Assembly: GCA_947184155.2 (NCBI GenBank)
Contig: CAMXCT020001557.1
Coordinates: 366,423-430,422 of the forward strand
From: Cladocopium goreaui
Taxonomy: Eukaryota; Sar; Dinophyceae; Suessiales; Symbiodiniaceae
DNA: 64,000 bases
Direction: 5' to 3'
Made by a program: the position numbers and the translations under genes. The notes beneath the pieces are model-generated. The model was not told where the DNA came from, searched no databases, and was given only the letters and a program-made list of their open reading frames with translations. Shown here piece by piece: positions 46,824 through 57,992 of the stretch; the stretch's first letter is position 1, and each line of letters begins with the position of its first letter.

Positions 46824-49800
46824 ATGGTGCCAAATCAGTTGCTAGAGAACTTGGATACTGTGAAGCTTCAGCTACAAAGCTCTTGCGATGGCATCCTTCA
46901 TTTGTCTCCTGGCCGGTGGTTTGCTGTTTGGATCTGGATGGTAAGGTCGTAAGGACTACAGCAGCTTCTATAGTTGCTGACATGTTGCTGGTAAATGTGG
47001 GCAACTGCAGCTCACCGAGTCAACCACTTTGCACGTCACTGGAAACAATGCGAAGAATGTCAATGAAAAACGTACTGGTGCAAATGGGGGAATGGGATGA
47101 TTGTTAATCATTAATTAGTCGCTATTATTACTACGGGAAATATGGATCATTCTCCCAGCCCTACTAAGCACCAGTAAGAAAAGTATCACTAGTTCGCCAC
47201 TTCACTGAAGCTAGCAGCTAGGGGATTGGCGCAACATGTATGCAAAGTTGCCCAGGTTCCCAAACTAGATTGCCAAGGTTTCTCCACCTTGCTGAGATGG
47301 ATTCAGAGGCGAATGCCTTGAATGCCAGAAAGAAAGGCAACTCAAAACAAGTTCTGGGAAGCTTAATCACATGTGTTTTTGCATGTTTTTGCTAACCATA
47401 GATGTAGTTAGAGGTATTCAGAATTATTCAGCGTTGGTTCGCCACGCTTATTGATATGCCGTGAGTATCCCAGACGCTGCTGTTGGAGATATTCATTGTG
47501 CTAATTTTATCATATTTTATCCACCCTTCCGGAAAGTAACATAAGAATGGAATATGGCCCATTTAGAGATGATTTAGAGATGATTTAGAGATGATTTGGA
47601 GATGATTTAGAGATGATTTGGAGATGATTTAGGGATGATTCAAAATTTGGCTCTTAAAAATTGTGATTTGCCATAGCTATGTTAGCTTCCAGCTCAGGTC
47701 CCAGCAACACGGCGAATGGCAACGCTCCGTCGAATCCATGCTACGCAGCATCGAGCAGCAGCTGTCCACGGCATCCACGGTTATGACTGAGGCGCCGGTG
47801 GAAACGCTGGACGCACCGGAAGTGCGGAGGCATGGAGAATTGGTCGAGCTTGGGCAGGATGATAGTCGCAACTTGCCACGGGCGGCTGGGGAAAGCATGG
47901 AAAAACGCCATCCGGAGAGTGCGTATACTCTGCGCTACTGGGGCTCACTGGACTATAGAATCTAGCTAAAATGCCAACAGATCATGTCGGAAATGAAGTA
48001 TAGATAAAATGCCAAATAGAATGTCAGAATCGATGTCAGACAAACCGTCAGATAAAATGCCAGTATGCATGTCAGAATATAATTATGTTGGATAGAATGT
48101 CGGATTGTATGCCAGATAGAATGTCAAAATGTATGTCAGAAACTGCCGGACAAAATGTCAGATGCAATGGCAGAATGTATGTCAGATAGAATGTCAAAAT
48201 CTATGCCAGATGGGATGAATGCCAAAACATGTAAGAGATTGTAAGAGAGATAGAAGGTCAGAATTCATGTCAAAGATGTCAGTGTTTTTAATTGTCAGAT
48301 AGAACGGCTGATAAAATGTCGGAAAGAATGTCAGAATATATAGCAGATCAGAGGCCAGATGAAACCCCCGGGGATCGGGATCACTCGAAATAAGGAATAC
48401 CTGATGCGTAATTAAATGTGTAAGTTTATGTAAGTTTATTGTTCACTAAATCCGAAATTGCGAGTGCTGAAATTTGTAGGTCTCAGCCGATTGTGTGTGT
48501 TTTTTCTATTTTTTTTGGGGGGAGCGTTTGCTGAGGCAAAGCACAATCGACTTTTAGTCTGTCTCCCAAGAAATTCTTCAGCCAACTGGAACGCAGTGAG
48601 CGCTACAAGAGGGCGAAACATTTGCATTCCAAGAAAGTTGCTGCACTTCATCCTCTCCTGCGGTGCCGTGGTTGTGGTGGTCTCAAAATCCCTTCCGTTT
48701 AACGCAAGGGCATGGGGTAGGTTATGTGCAAGTTGGATCAAGTTGGTTCTTTGGTTTTGGGGGGTTGAGCCGGTTGAGCCAACAGCTCTTCCCAAGTTGT
48801 TGGGTTGATATATTGACTTGCAGGCTGATGAGTTCATTGTCTTATCTACTGGGGTATTCATTTTTGTTTGACATATGGGCCTATGAATGGCCTATGCAGA
48901 TTTGTTGGCATGCAGGGTGGCTCTTGAGCTGACATGTGTTCTGACCTTCATTCCAATATTTGCTTGGCAACTTGGCAACTTTGCATTGACCAACCCCATG
49001 ACACCTGATCCGAATATGCCCGAAAACCTACTCGTTCATGTGTTTTGAAAGGTACTGACATGCTGGCTGACATGTGTATGGACATTTGCATTCAAAAAGT
49101 GTTGGCTGACGCATCGACATGCTGACCAGAACCTGCATTGGGACACACAGACGCACATATGAAAGATTTACCCAATTTGTGGATAAATGTGTGCCTTCAT
49201 TGAAATATATTAAATATTTGACATGCACCCTGACATTTATAACATTTTTGTGGACATATGATACATATGGAGTGGCATTTGCATGGAAGCAAGTGACATA
49301 TGACACATGTATTGTGGCGCAGCATCGCCTGTTTGGGGGCGGTGCCACCTGTCCAATCTGTCCAATCTGTCCAGGTCGAAGAAGACGGTGCAACAATGTC
49401 CTGCCGGGCCTTTGCGAAAGCTTCTATCGGATTTGATCCCGAAAACCGAGGACGGGGAATCATCCCAAAATGCCCTTAATTCAGGTTAGTGAATTATTAT
49501 AATTTACCCAGATATATAACAACACTGAATTTTCGGGGGTGGGTGGTGGGGTTGGGTTGGTATTGCTGGTAACCTTCATTAGCATTAGAATCATTAGATG
49601 CCCCATACATACATCTCTATACCTCTCTATACCTCTTTAATGCTTTGCTGCAACCATCATTGGGGGTATTTTTGTTGGGGGGTTAAGCATTCATATATAT
49701 ATATATATATAACATTCATCAACCTTACTCGGTCCTGAAGATGTGTGTCATGCAACACATATTCATAGATTTCCAAGGTTCTGCGGACATAGTGTTTTTT

Positions 49801-52800
49801 GAAGTTATCTCAAGTTGTAGATGCACCTTATTTTCATGTTTTCAACTGAGCAGGATCATTGAGATACGGGTGCCATGACCCCAATGGCTTCATATGCTGA
49901 GAGTCAACCACAAAGTCATTGGATTGGTTTAAGGGAAAAAATACAGGAAACCCCTATATTTAATGGAAAAAGCCATGGTTTCCTGTAGATTTTCCCTTAA
50001 ACAAATTCAACCACAAAGGGTTGCTCAACCACCATCCGGTCACAACCTCTAGGCCACACCAAATCTATCTCCACTGGAGAAAGCGCGAAAATGCACAGCT
50101 GACATTGCCAGCTCTCCCTGGTTTGAGTTTGCTGCAGGCTTAGTGATTTTCTTGCAATTTGGCAGAGTTAGGGGGTGAAAGTCAAGAGGCCATGTACGCC
50201 GGAATATATTGGAATATGATTGAACTTGAAAGATGCTACATGGACATGTCCCTTCGTGCCCCAATTTACATCCGGGGCCTTCCGTAATCCGAAGATATCC
50301 AAAGTTGCGGTGGGGCTTCGAACGCCCATGATGGGCACGTCACCGTTGGGCCCAAGGAATTTGATTGTCATTGGCTTTGAAGCTCAGCTCTCGTTGTTCA
50401 AAGATGACGCATATGAAGCTGGATGGCTTGATGGATTGGAACGAATGTTTCTGTGCATCTATTGCGCCGAAGCCATGTTCCGTGCCTTTAGTTTTGGTTG
50501 GCAGATCGTATGGGACCCATGGTTTGTCTTGGATTTGACGTTAGTTGCCCTGGGTTTATTGGCGTTGGTTTTGGTGCCAATGCTGACCATCGGCAACGTG
50601 GGCAACATGCCTGCAATTAAAAAGCTTTTTGCGGTGCGAAGCTTGCGCTTGCTTCGCCTGATGAGGGTCTTGCGGATGCTGCGTCACTTCAAAATCATTT
50701 GGCGTTTGGTCATCGGTTTCCTGACAGCCTGGGATACCATCTTTGCAGCTACAGCGCTATTGTTGACAACGCTCTTCATTTTTTCCTGTGCCGCAGTCGA
50801 ATTCATCGCAAAAGATGGTGATTTGGTTCACGGTGTCTTGCCTGCAGACCCCACCCATTGTTGGATTTGATGTATGTAAATGTGGTGCTGAGAATATCCG
50901 AGACTTGCGAATGCTTGCACGTTGGCTTCAGCGCGTTCCATGCCATACAGATAGTATAGGATAGTAATAGTATAAATTCAGGTCTTTTTCATTCAACTTC
51001 GATGACCTCCTTACACTGAGGTGACACCACGCAGCAGATCGTTTCAGAGCATTTTCTGGGACTGGGCCGATGTATGCTCACATTGATGCAGTTTGTAACC
51101 TTGGATGGTCTGAGAGATGTGTATTTCCCACTGGTCTTGGAAAAACCTTGGCTCGCAGTGCACCTTGGCTAAGCGGCTAGCTGGATGTCTGATGAAACTG
51201 TGGCGGCACAAAGATTTCTACAATGGCCGTGCAGTCGTATGTTGGTTCATAAACATTCATAAACCCCATTGACGAAAATCTCTAGCTTTAAGTCTCATAA
51301 ACCAGAGTCAGTGGAGTTATAAACCAACTTGGCTATCGGGGGGGCTCCACATTGCAGGATTGCGGACTTGCAGATTGTGGTAATTTGGCACCTCCCTCCC
51401 CATGCAAAAATCCAACTTTACCATACCACTGGCCACAGGCAACAGCTGGTTCCTAATTACAAAGGGTGGCTGCGTTATTTTTCATGATATGGCTGTTCTA
51501 TGTTGAACATATTCGTAGTATGTGCTTTGTTTTTGTCATACATTATGACATGTGTCAGCTGCATGCAAAAATTGCAGATCCAAGAGTACAGATGATCAGA
51601 TGGAGGTGCGCGGTTTGATTTTGGCAAAGGTTCGTCCTTCATTATTTCCCTCAGTTTTCCACAACCTAGTCAATGGATTGGTTTAAGGTAAAATCTACAG
51701 GAAACCATAGATTTTCCCGGTAAATATGGGGTTTTCCTGTAAATTTTCCCTTAAACCAATCCATTGACCTATGACAAAATTATGGGGACGACATTGTTTT
51801 GAATTTGTTGGACATCTCTGGCATCCGAGGTACTTTTTTGTTGTTCTCCTGGTGGTTTCCGTGGGACTTCTGAATTTGGTGACCGCCTGTTTCGTTGAAA
51901 CTTGAGCGAACACGGTGGTTTTTTTTTCTCCATGTCCTCCCACATATAATTTAAAGGAGAATTGAACTTCAATAAATGCATGGTTCTTTGCTGACACTCC
52001 AAGTAAGCATGAGCGATATCTAATAGGTTCTATTTCAATAGAATGACATGTCATAGTTAATATAACAATTTGTAATAATTTTCATAATAACAATAACAGC
52101 AATAATAATAACACTTTATATAATGATAATAATAATGCATATTGGCATATTGCTTCCTTTGCCCTCATACCATGGAGTTCCTCTGACTTCCTCCAGGCAG
52201 AGGTTGACTTTGAACCTGTAAGCGCCCATGTCGCAGGAAAATGCCATGGACAACGCCGCAATTACTGCTCAGGAAGAGCGATCTTTGTTGAAGCAGAAGG
52301 TGCGTGGAGTTCAGTCCTCAGATTTCCAAAAAGAAGCTGCGGTCCAGACTGATTTGAGGCCGTTTAAGTGGCACAGTTTGTGGTAGATTAACCCTTAAAA
52401 CGGCAAGTCGTTTGACCATATTGAATGATTGCTATAGTCAGACTTTTCTCGTTCTGATTCTGAGGCCTTGCCTTCGCTCATCAGCCTGTTTCAAGAACTT
52501 GATGTAGATGGCAGCGGGCTTTTAACGCATAAAGAGGTAGATCATGTTCCAGTGGACATTCTACCGCCGCGAGTTTTGGATTCCGTCTATGTGGATAGCA
52601 TGAGCGACATCTTTGATCTGCTGGATGTGAACGAATGCGGCTTTCTTACTCAGATGGAATTTGTGGAAGGTTTGTTGAACCTATGTTTGTTGGATACGCC
52701 CGTGGCAACTATGCAGAACTTCAAGCTGCTGAAGATTATTCACGATCAACTGGGGCGCATTGAGTACTTGGTTTCCAATGTTTCCCAAGATCATCATGCG

Positions 52801-52845
52801 GACGATCAGGCTAACGATGATGTTCTTTGCAGCTTTGCGATGTAA
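46824..52845 (+). CDS. single-domain voltage-gated cation channel with two EF-hands, copy 1 (10 exons)
   Basis: Exon model: 46824-46903, 47698-47918, 48536-48662, 49375-49471, 50053-50153, 50357-50832, 51021-51150, 51830-51896, 52237-52299, 52438-52845; 589 residues without a stop. The cytoplasmic N-terminus has SVESMLRSIEQQL and a basic block (LERSERYKRAKHLHSKK). S1 is WFEFAAGLVIFL joined to NLIVIGFEAQ. S2 is GLERMFLCIYCAEAMFRAF. S4 is VRSLRLLRLMRVLRMLRHFK, with arginines every third position. The pore loop is CMLTLMQFVTLDGL, and S6 is VVSVGLLNLVTACFV. The tail has EF-hand loops DVDGSGLLTHKE and DVNECGFLTQME. One six-segment domain with pore and EF-hands means a tetrameric Na+ or Ca2+ channel that is probably Ca2+-sensed. 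Borders were checked against the paralogue at 60011. The exon 4 end and exon 7/8 join are least certain. Confidence 0.85.
47562..47642. repeat. tandem repeat GATGATTTAGA (13 bp)
   Basis: Six to seven copies of AGAGATGATTT(A/G)G in channel intron 1, followed by a half family 1 element (GTGATTTGCCATAGCTATGT). Confidence 0.8.
47970..48360. repeat. degenerate repeat of ATGTCAGA type
   Basis: Channel intron 2 is filled with variants of GATAGAATGTCAGAATGTAT, irregular in length. Confidence 0.75.
49913..50006. mobile_element. miniature inverted-repeat element, family 2, copy 1
   Basis: The left part is TGGATTGGTTTAAGGGAAAA and the right part TTTTCCCTTAAACAAATTC, with inner inverse repeats TACAGGAAACC and GGTTTCCTGTA. 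It lies in channel intron 4. CAACCACAAAG occurs on both sides (near 49905 and 50008) and might be a target duplication. Confidence 0.7.
51669..51772. mobile_element. miniature inverted-repeat element, family 2, copy 2
   Basis: Long perfect ends GTCAATGGATTGGTTTAAGG and CCTTAAACCAATCCATTGAC, with the inner pair TCTACAGGAAACC / GGTTTTCCTGTAAA. It lies in channel intron 7, 58 bp before exon 8. Confidence 0.85.
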
Positions 52846-52986
52846 AACATGGCGATGTTTCACAGCGCAGGCCATCCGAGGGGATGGCCTGCTTGTGCCT
52901 TTTGATCTTTGGACATGGGCGTGAAAACATGATGAAAAGGAGTTGGTGCTTATGTGGGATACCTCCATATAACTATATAATACTAT

Positions 52987-53068
52987 ATTGCAATAAGTGA
53001 TGTCGGAGTGGAGTTTATGTAACGTAGCAACGTAACTATGTTGAACCTGGCTCCTTAGCCATTGGCTT
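52987..53068 (+). repeat. split direct repeat A1
   Basis: ATTGCAATAAGTGATGTCGG to GCCATTGGCTT, 82 bp, identical by eye to 59137-59218. Confidence 0.92.
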
Positions 53069-53192
53069 AAGCAACTGTGTGACCCCCTGGCGGGCCCGAT
53101 GTGGCTCGCTGGGGGTGTTGATCGGGCAAAGTGGTTTGCCCACCGTTTCGTTACCGGGCAGCTCGTGGAAGGGGCTGCCCGTGATGACAGTG

Positions 53193-54313
53193 GGAAAGCT
53201 CAGGGCACGGTGCTCGTGGAGGTCTTGGGAGGCATATCCACGAGTACCGCTATGTAGTGGCATCTGGCCCGCACCTGCGGTGGTGGATGGATCAAGGCGA
53301 CGGCCGTTCCTTGGCGGCGAAGTGTCGCTATCATTGCTGCGAGGTGCCTTCAGTGGATTGCCCTGAGCTGAAACGCGGCCGAAGCTTCCACTTCGAGAAG
53401 TTCCGGGTGATCAATCAGAAGGAGTTGGATGCCAAAGTCCCCGCGTGGGCGTTCGGTCGGTCATGTGCCAAGCTCATGAAGGCGTACTTGGCCAACCGCA
53501 CCGAGGAGTTGCCTCCCCCTGGGGGTGACGGGCAAGGCCCTCGTGACGAACTACCTTGGCGTGAGGCCGGTGATGAAGAATCTTCTGGCTCATCGGATGC
53601 AAGTGGTTCTGACCGTGGCGACTTGAAGGCCAAGCTCCAGGCAGCCCGTGACAAGGTGAAGGCGTTGGAGAAGCGCTATGCCCGGGGGGACAAGAAGGAG
53701 AAAAAGGCCAAGGACGGCAAGGAAAAGAAGAAGCACAAGAAGAGACGTGGGAGCCGCCGTGAGGAGAGAAGTCGCTCATCTCGCCGAAGGCGCAAGAAGA
53801 AGGGCGAGCAGTCACCCCGCCGTTCAAGGCGGGTGGAAGGTCCAGAAAAGGACAAGAAACCTAAGGAACGAGGAGCTGACAAGGAAAAGAAAAGGCGGTC
53901 TAGCCCCACCTCCCCCGAGGGGAGTGAAGATGAACGACAGCCTCGACTTTTCGGAGGTGATGGAAGTGATGAGTCAGATCCAGGTCATTCTGCCCGAGGG
54001 CGGCCAGACCGTGGACCTTTCGGCGGTGGTGATGTGGTTCGCTATGGGGAAGGCTCTGACAGTGACTCGGAGTCTTTTCGGGACGCCCCCGCAGGCCAAA
54101 AGGCAGGGAATCAAGTCCACTTGATTCAGTATGCAAAGAAGAAGCCGGGCAGACTTGCCTCGCGTCTCCTCTTGAAGATGCGGAGAGAAGGAGCCCAAGG
54201 GTCTGTGGGGGCGAGCCGGAGAAGAGACGGACTGACTCCACCGTCGGCGGTTCATTACCTGGTGACAGTGATGGGCCCCCGCCTAGGAACAAAGCTGAAC
54301 ATGGCGGAGCCAG
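53193..54313 (+). pseudogene. Gag-like ORF of the tyrosine-recombinase element, frame-disrupted
   Basis: The frame is open from about 53193 and reads HEYRYVVASGPHLRWWMDQG, then FEKFRVINQKELDAKVPAW. A very long Lys/Arg/Glu-rich region follows (about residues 150-250), then AVHYLVTVMGPRLGTKLN. After about 54300 the conserved sequence moves to another register (RELRTLCTVLDMMAQHRHA) and meets TAA at 54371-54373. A one-base indel plus a stop explain this. No ATG is clear at the 5' end, and similarity in a third frame near 53180-53240 suggests another break. It should bind the element's RNA; the basic region fits that role. Confidence 0.65.
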
Positions 54314-54373
54314 CGCGAGCTGCGCACCTTGTGCACCGTGCTGGACATGATGGCCCAGCATCGTCACGCCTAA

Positions 54374-57300
54374 GCGGCGGACTTGGTGGGGCAACGAATC
54401 AAGGCCTTGGAGAAGGCCACGGCGGACGGCCATTGGGCCTCAGCTCAACACCTCGAGCTACTCAGTCCCGAGATGGGAGGTCTCCTGGAGAGGGACGAGG
54501 AGATCTACACGTCCCGAGAGCATCTGCTAGATCTGAAGCTGCAGAGCTACGAGGGATGGAAGAAAGGTCCAAAGACCGATCAAAAGGGCGACCAAGAAAA
54601 AGGAGGAAGAAAAGGCAAGGAGAAGGGTCGCGGGAAAGGAAAGGAGAGCAGCGTGACGGCACCAGGCGACCCAATGAGCCTGTGGATGGAGCGGTGGCAA
54701 CGGTGGCGCTCGGAAGAGCACAGCCCGGCCGAGGTGCTGGAAGGATTATGGCTGCATTTGAGGTCCCTCCCAAGCAAGCTGGGTCACTTCTCACTGGCGT
54801 CTGCTGGGGATGGGGTGCCTCCCGGGGCTGGAGCCTCAACTCGCGTGAGGGGTGACGACCTTCTGCCCATCGATCTGAGGGAAGTAGCCACACACCTGCT
54901 GGATGCGGGAAGCACCGTTGCCAACAGCGTCGCCTGCCTTCTGAACTCCCTGAACTACCTGGCTCTGTGTTCTGGTCATGCACCGGTTCCGACCGTGATG
55001 CCTGAGAGGACGCTGACCAGCCCGCAGAAAGAGGTGATCGAACATGTGCGTCGAGCTGTAGAGCATCTGGAAGCTACGGGCGAGCGGGTTGCCCCCTTTG
55101 AGCGCATGTCTGCAGAGCTGAAGGAGGCGGCCAGGTTTGACTACTCTGGTGAACCGATTCTCATGATGGAGGACTTAGAGGCTGAGCAGGTTATCGCGGC
55201 CTGGCCGGCCATTGGCCAAGCGGCGGTTCAGGATGCCACGACATTCTTACCGGATCATATCCGTGAAAAGTTGGAGGACCCTCGGGCTTGCCTTCTACCA
55301 TTGCATGAGTGGCCCTCACCAACCCCCATTTCCAAAGTGAGGGCCTCGGATGAGGAGTGGCACAAGGTAGTTGCAGCAGCTCACGTGAGGGGCTTGATGG
55401 TCCCCCTTGACCCGGAGGATGTCTTCAAGGATGCCTCTGGTGAACCCGTGCTCAATGGGGCAGGCGCGGTGCCCAAGTTTAAGACCATCGGGGGCCAAAA
55501 GCAGAAGTGCCAGCGGTTCATCAGCAATCTGATCCCCTCGAATGCATTTCAGACCCGCATTGACGGTGACGACAAGTACCTCCCGTACCTGGGACAATTG
55601 ACCCTCTTGGAGCAGGAGGCCGATCAAGTTTGGTTGACCGACAGCGAGGACTTCACCTCATCGTTTAACCTGTTCCGTCTGCCGGCGGCGTGGCACAAGC
55701 TGATGGGGTTTGGCAAGCTGGTGGATGCGTCAGCTTTTGGGGGTCCTGCCGGTCGGAAGGTATACCCGGCGATGGCCGTGGTCCCTATGGGATGGTTGAG
55801 TTCGGTGGCTGTGGTGCAGGCGATCGTGCGGAGCCTAGTCTTTGACCATGCTGCGGTCCCACGGCAGACGGAGGTGACCAAGGTGCAGCCCATCCCCGAC
55901 TCGGGGGACCTTACAGTCATTTACCTGGACTCATTCGATGAGCTCCGGCGGCTGGAAAAGGGATGCAAAGAGGCTCTGGATGAGAGCATGTCCGACCGGC
56001 ATGCCCAGTTCCTGAGGGTGTGCCGTGAGAAAGGCATGCCGTTGAATGAGAGCAAACGGTTGGTGGCTGCTACCAGAGGGACGCTGCAAGGAGGCTTGCT
56101 GGACGGCGATGCCGGCCGGTATGGGCTGTCCGCTGACAAGATGGCAAGCCTCATAGGGCTCGCCAGCTCACTGATTGGGCATCATCAGTGGTCAGAATTC
56201 ATGCTACGTCACATGGTGGGCAAGGCGACCTTTGGCATGTGCTTTCGGCGGCCGCTCTTCTCGGTCCTGCAAAGCGTGTTCAGTGAGATCCAGTGCAGGG
56301 CTGCCTGCCGTGACATGGCATCCCCAGCAGCCACGGTGGTTGACGAGGTCGTGATGGTCCTGAGCCTGGTCCCCATGATGTTCACCAACCTGAAGGCTGG
56401 GCTGGACGAAGAAGTGGCTGTGACGGACGCTTCACCCTCCGGAGGAGGTGCTGCAGTGGCGACGCGATTCAGGCCACCGCCCCTGACTGTTGACAGCGAC
56501 CCCAGGATCTCCTACGTGTGTGGCAGCGATTGCTCGAGCCGAGCCAGGTACCCTTGCCCAGCGGAATGTGGAGCCATGTTCTGCTCGCTGGCGTGCGTGA
56601 TGGGCCATCGCGACATCGACAGGCCAGCGGCTGGTGAATGCCCGCGCCGCGCCTGGCGCCCGCCCCGCTTTGGTGAGCGGTTTTCGGGAGCAAGGGCACC
56701 TCTCAGCCATGCCGTTGCCTTGGAGGGAAGAATTGAAGTTCAACCCCCGTTTGATCTCCACTTCGGCTTGGACATGTTCACAGAACATGGGCGGTCAGAG
56801 CTCCAACGCCTCATGGAGGACGAGGACCTGGCTGCAGAGCATTGGGCCCCTGAATGTAAGCTGTTTTCGCGGGCCCGGGGCCGGCCGATCACGTTGGAGG
56901 ACGGCAGGACCATCCAAGGTCCTCAGCCAGTGCGTGACGGTCGCCACCTCATGGGCTTCCCGTGGCTTTCCCACGACACCCGTGCACGGGTGAGGCAATC
57001 CAACAACATGGTCCTCAAGGCGCTGAAGCGAGGCCGTGACGTCAACAGGCCCAACAGGTACTGGACGGTGGAGCACCCGTACCGCTCATGGATGTGGGAC
57101 TTCACTCTGGTCAAGGAGATGGAGCGCGAGCCGGACTTCAGCCACTCCGTTGGGTCCTCCTGCTGCTTTGGTGGGCAAAGAGAGAAATGGTTCTCCTTCT
57201 TTGGAGATCTTCCTACGTTGCCGCAGCACCTGGCGGTTGACTGCCCGGGCCACCAGGGCTTGCTCTCCTACCAAGTCACCCAGCGGGCCGACGGCTCCCT

Positions 57301-57988
57301 GGTGTACCCAACAGAAGAAGAGGCAGAATACCCTTGGGAGCTCTGCACTGAGTACGCCGCGGCCTTGACAGAGCAGCTCAACCTTGATGGGCGCTTCGAA
57401 GCAATGGTCAGCGCCCAGAGGGAGCGCTACTACCTGGAAGAACTTGCACAGTCCACCGGGCGTCTGGCTGCCACACCGGTCAAGGAGGCCGTGGCCGCCG
57501 TCCTGGTCAGAGAAGAAGCCCTCATGATCCAGTCTGAGGAACGTGCCCACCTGAAGATGCTGCTGAGATCAGCTACTTACCGAGGAACCGACGTGAGGTT
57601 CTTCGTGGAACTGGACACGGATGGGCACCCCACAATGCATGAAGTCCCGTACCTGGCAATGCGATGGGACTGGAAGACCATTTTGGCCTTCCCATGGAAA
57701 GAAGACGGTCACATCAATGAATTGGAGCTCAACGCCGTGGCAGCGTACCTCAAACGCAGGTCACGGTCGCAGTTGCGCCACGGGAAACAATACTTTCATG
57801 TGCTGGACAGCATGGTCACCCGGGGATGCTTGGCTAAAGGCCGCAGCAGTTCCCGGAGGCTCAATCAGGTTCTGAGGAGGTGCACAGCTCTTCTCATCGC
57901 ATCAGATGGCTATATGTTCCCCCTGTGGACTATCAGCAGGTGGAACTTCGCGGACAAACCCAGCCGCCTTCATGAGGCGAAGAACTAG
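54374..57988 (+). CDS. reverse transcriptase / RNase H / methyltransferase-like ORF of the tyrosine-recombinase element
   Basis: A frame of about 1200 codons, open from the TAA at 54371 (first ATG 54383) to TAG 57986-57988. The start continues Gag-like sequence (DLVGQRIKALEKATADGHW). The reverse transcriptase has KFKTIGGQKQKCQRFISNL near residue 365, DSEDFTSSFNLFRLP near 420, MGWLSSVAV near 472 and TVIYLDSFDEL near 512, i.e. Y-L-D-S in place of YxDD. VTDASPSGGGAAV near 678 is the first RNase H strand. Next come a Cys-rich patch (YVCGSDCSSRARYPCPAECG) and a segment like the methyltransferase domain of DIRS elements (HWAPECKLFSRARG, YWTVEHPYRSWMWDF). The remaining RNase H parts end the frame (HINELELNAV, KGRSSSRRLNQVL, WNFADKPSRLH). 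Confidence 0.8.
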   Translation, partial: AADLVGQRIKALEKATADGHWASAQHLELLSPEMGGLLERDEEIYTSREHLLDLKLQSYEGWKKGPKTDQKGDQEKGGRKGKEKGRGKGKESSVTAPGDPMSLWMERWQRWRSEEHSPAEVLEGLWLHLRSLPSKLGHFSLASAGDGVPPGAGASTRVRGDDLLPIDLREVATHLLDAGSTVANSVACLLNSLNYLALCSGHAPVPTVMPERTLTSPQKEVIEHVRRAVEHLEATGERVAPFERMSAELKEAARFDYSGEPILMMEDLEAEQVIAAWPAIGQAAVQDATTFLPDHIREKLEDPRACLLPLHEWPSPTPISKVRASDEEWHKVVAAAHVRGLMVPLDPEDVFKDASGEPVLNGAGAVPKFKTIGGQKQKCQRFISNLIPSNAFQTRIDGDDKYLPYLGQLTLLEQEADQVWLTDSEDFTSSFNLFRLPAAWHKLMGFGKLVDASAFGGPAGRKVYPAMAVVPMGWLSSVAVVQAIVRSLVFDHAAVPRQTEVTKVQPIPDSGDLTVIYLDSFDELRRLEKGCKEALDESMSDRHAQFLRVCREKGMPLNESKRLVAATRGTLQGGLLDGDAGRYGLSADKMASLIGLASSLIGHHQWSEFMLRHMVGKATFGMCFRRPLFSVLQSVFSEIQCRAACRDMASPAATVVDEVVMVLSLVPMMFTNLKAGLDEEVAVTDASPSGGGAAVATRFRPPPLTVDSDPRISYVCGSDCSSRARYPCPAECGAMFCSLACVMGHRDIDRPAAGECPRRAWRPPRFGERFSGARAPLSHAVALEGRIEVQPPFDLHFGLDMFTEHGRSELQRLMEDEDLAAEHWAPECKLFSRARGRPITLEDGRTIQGPQPVRDGRHLMGFPWLSHDTRARVRQSNNMVLKALKRGRDVNRPNRYWTVEHPYRSWMWDFTLVKEMEREPDFSHSVGSSCCFGGQREKWFSFFGDLPTLPQHLAVDCPGHQGLLSYQVTQRADGSLVYPTEEEAEYPWELCTEYAAALTEQLNLDGRFEAMVSAQRERYYLEELAQSTGRLAATPVKEAVAAVLVREEALMIQSEERAHLKMLLRSATYRGTDVRFFVELDTDGHPTMHEVPYLAMRWDWKTILAFPWKEDGHINELELNAVAAYLKRRSRSQLRHGKQYFHVLDSMVTRGCLAKGRSSSRRLNQVLRRCTALLIASDGYMFPLWTISRWNFADKPSRLHEAKN

Positions 57989-57992
57989 CCTG

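Noticed and set aside
51157..51180. Channel copy 1 exon 7 extended to a GT donor after PWLA
   Set aside because: It leaves phase 0, while the next exon (GAG|GTAC) needs phase 2 in both paralogues; the GC donor inside the Trp codon fits both.
53474..54433. Long minus-strand frames opposite the retroelement Gag
   Set aside because: High GC and AAG/GAG-rich codons leave the opposite strand open; no family features there.
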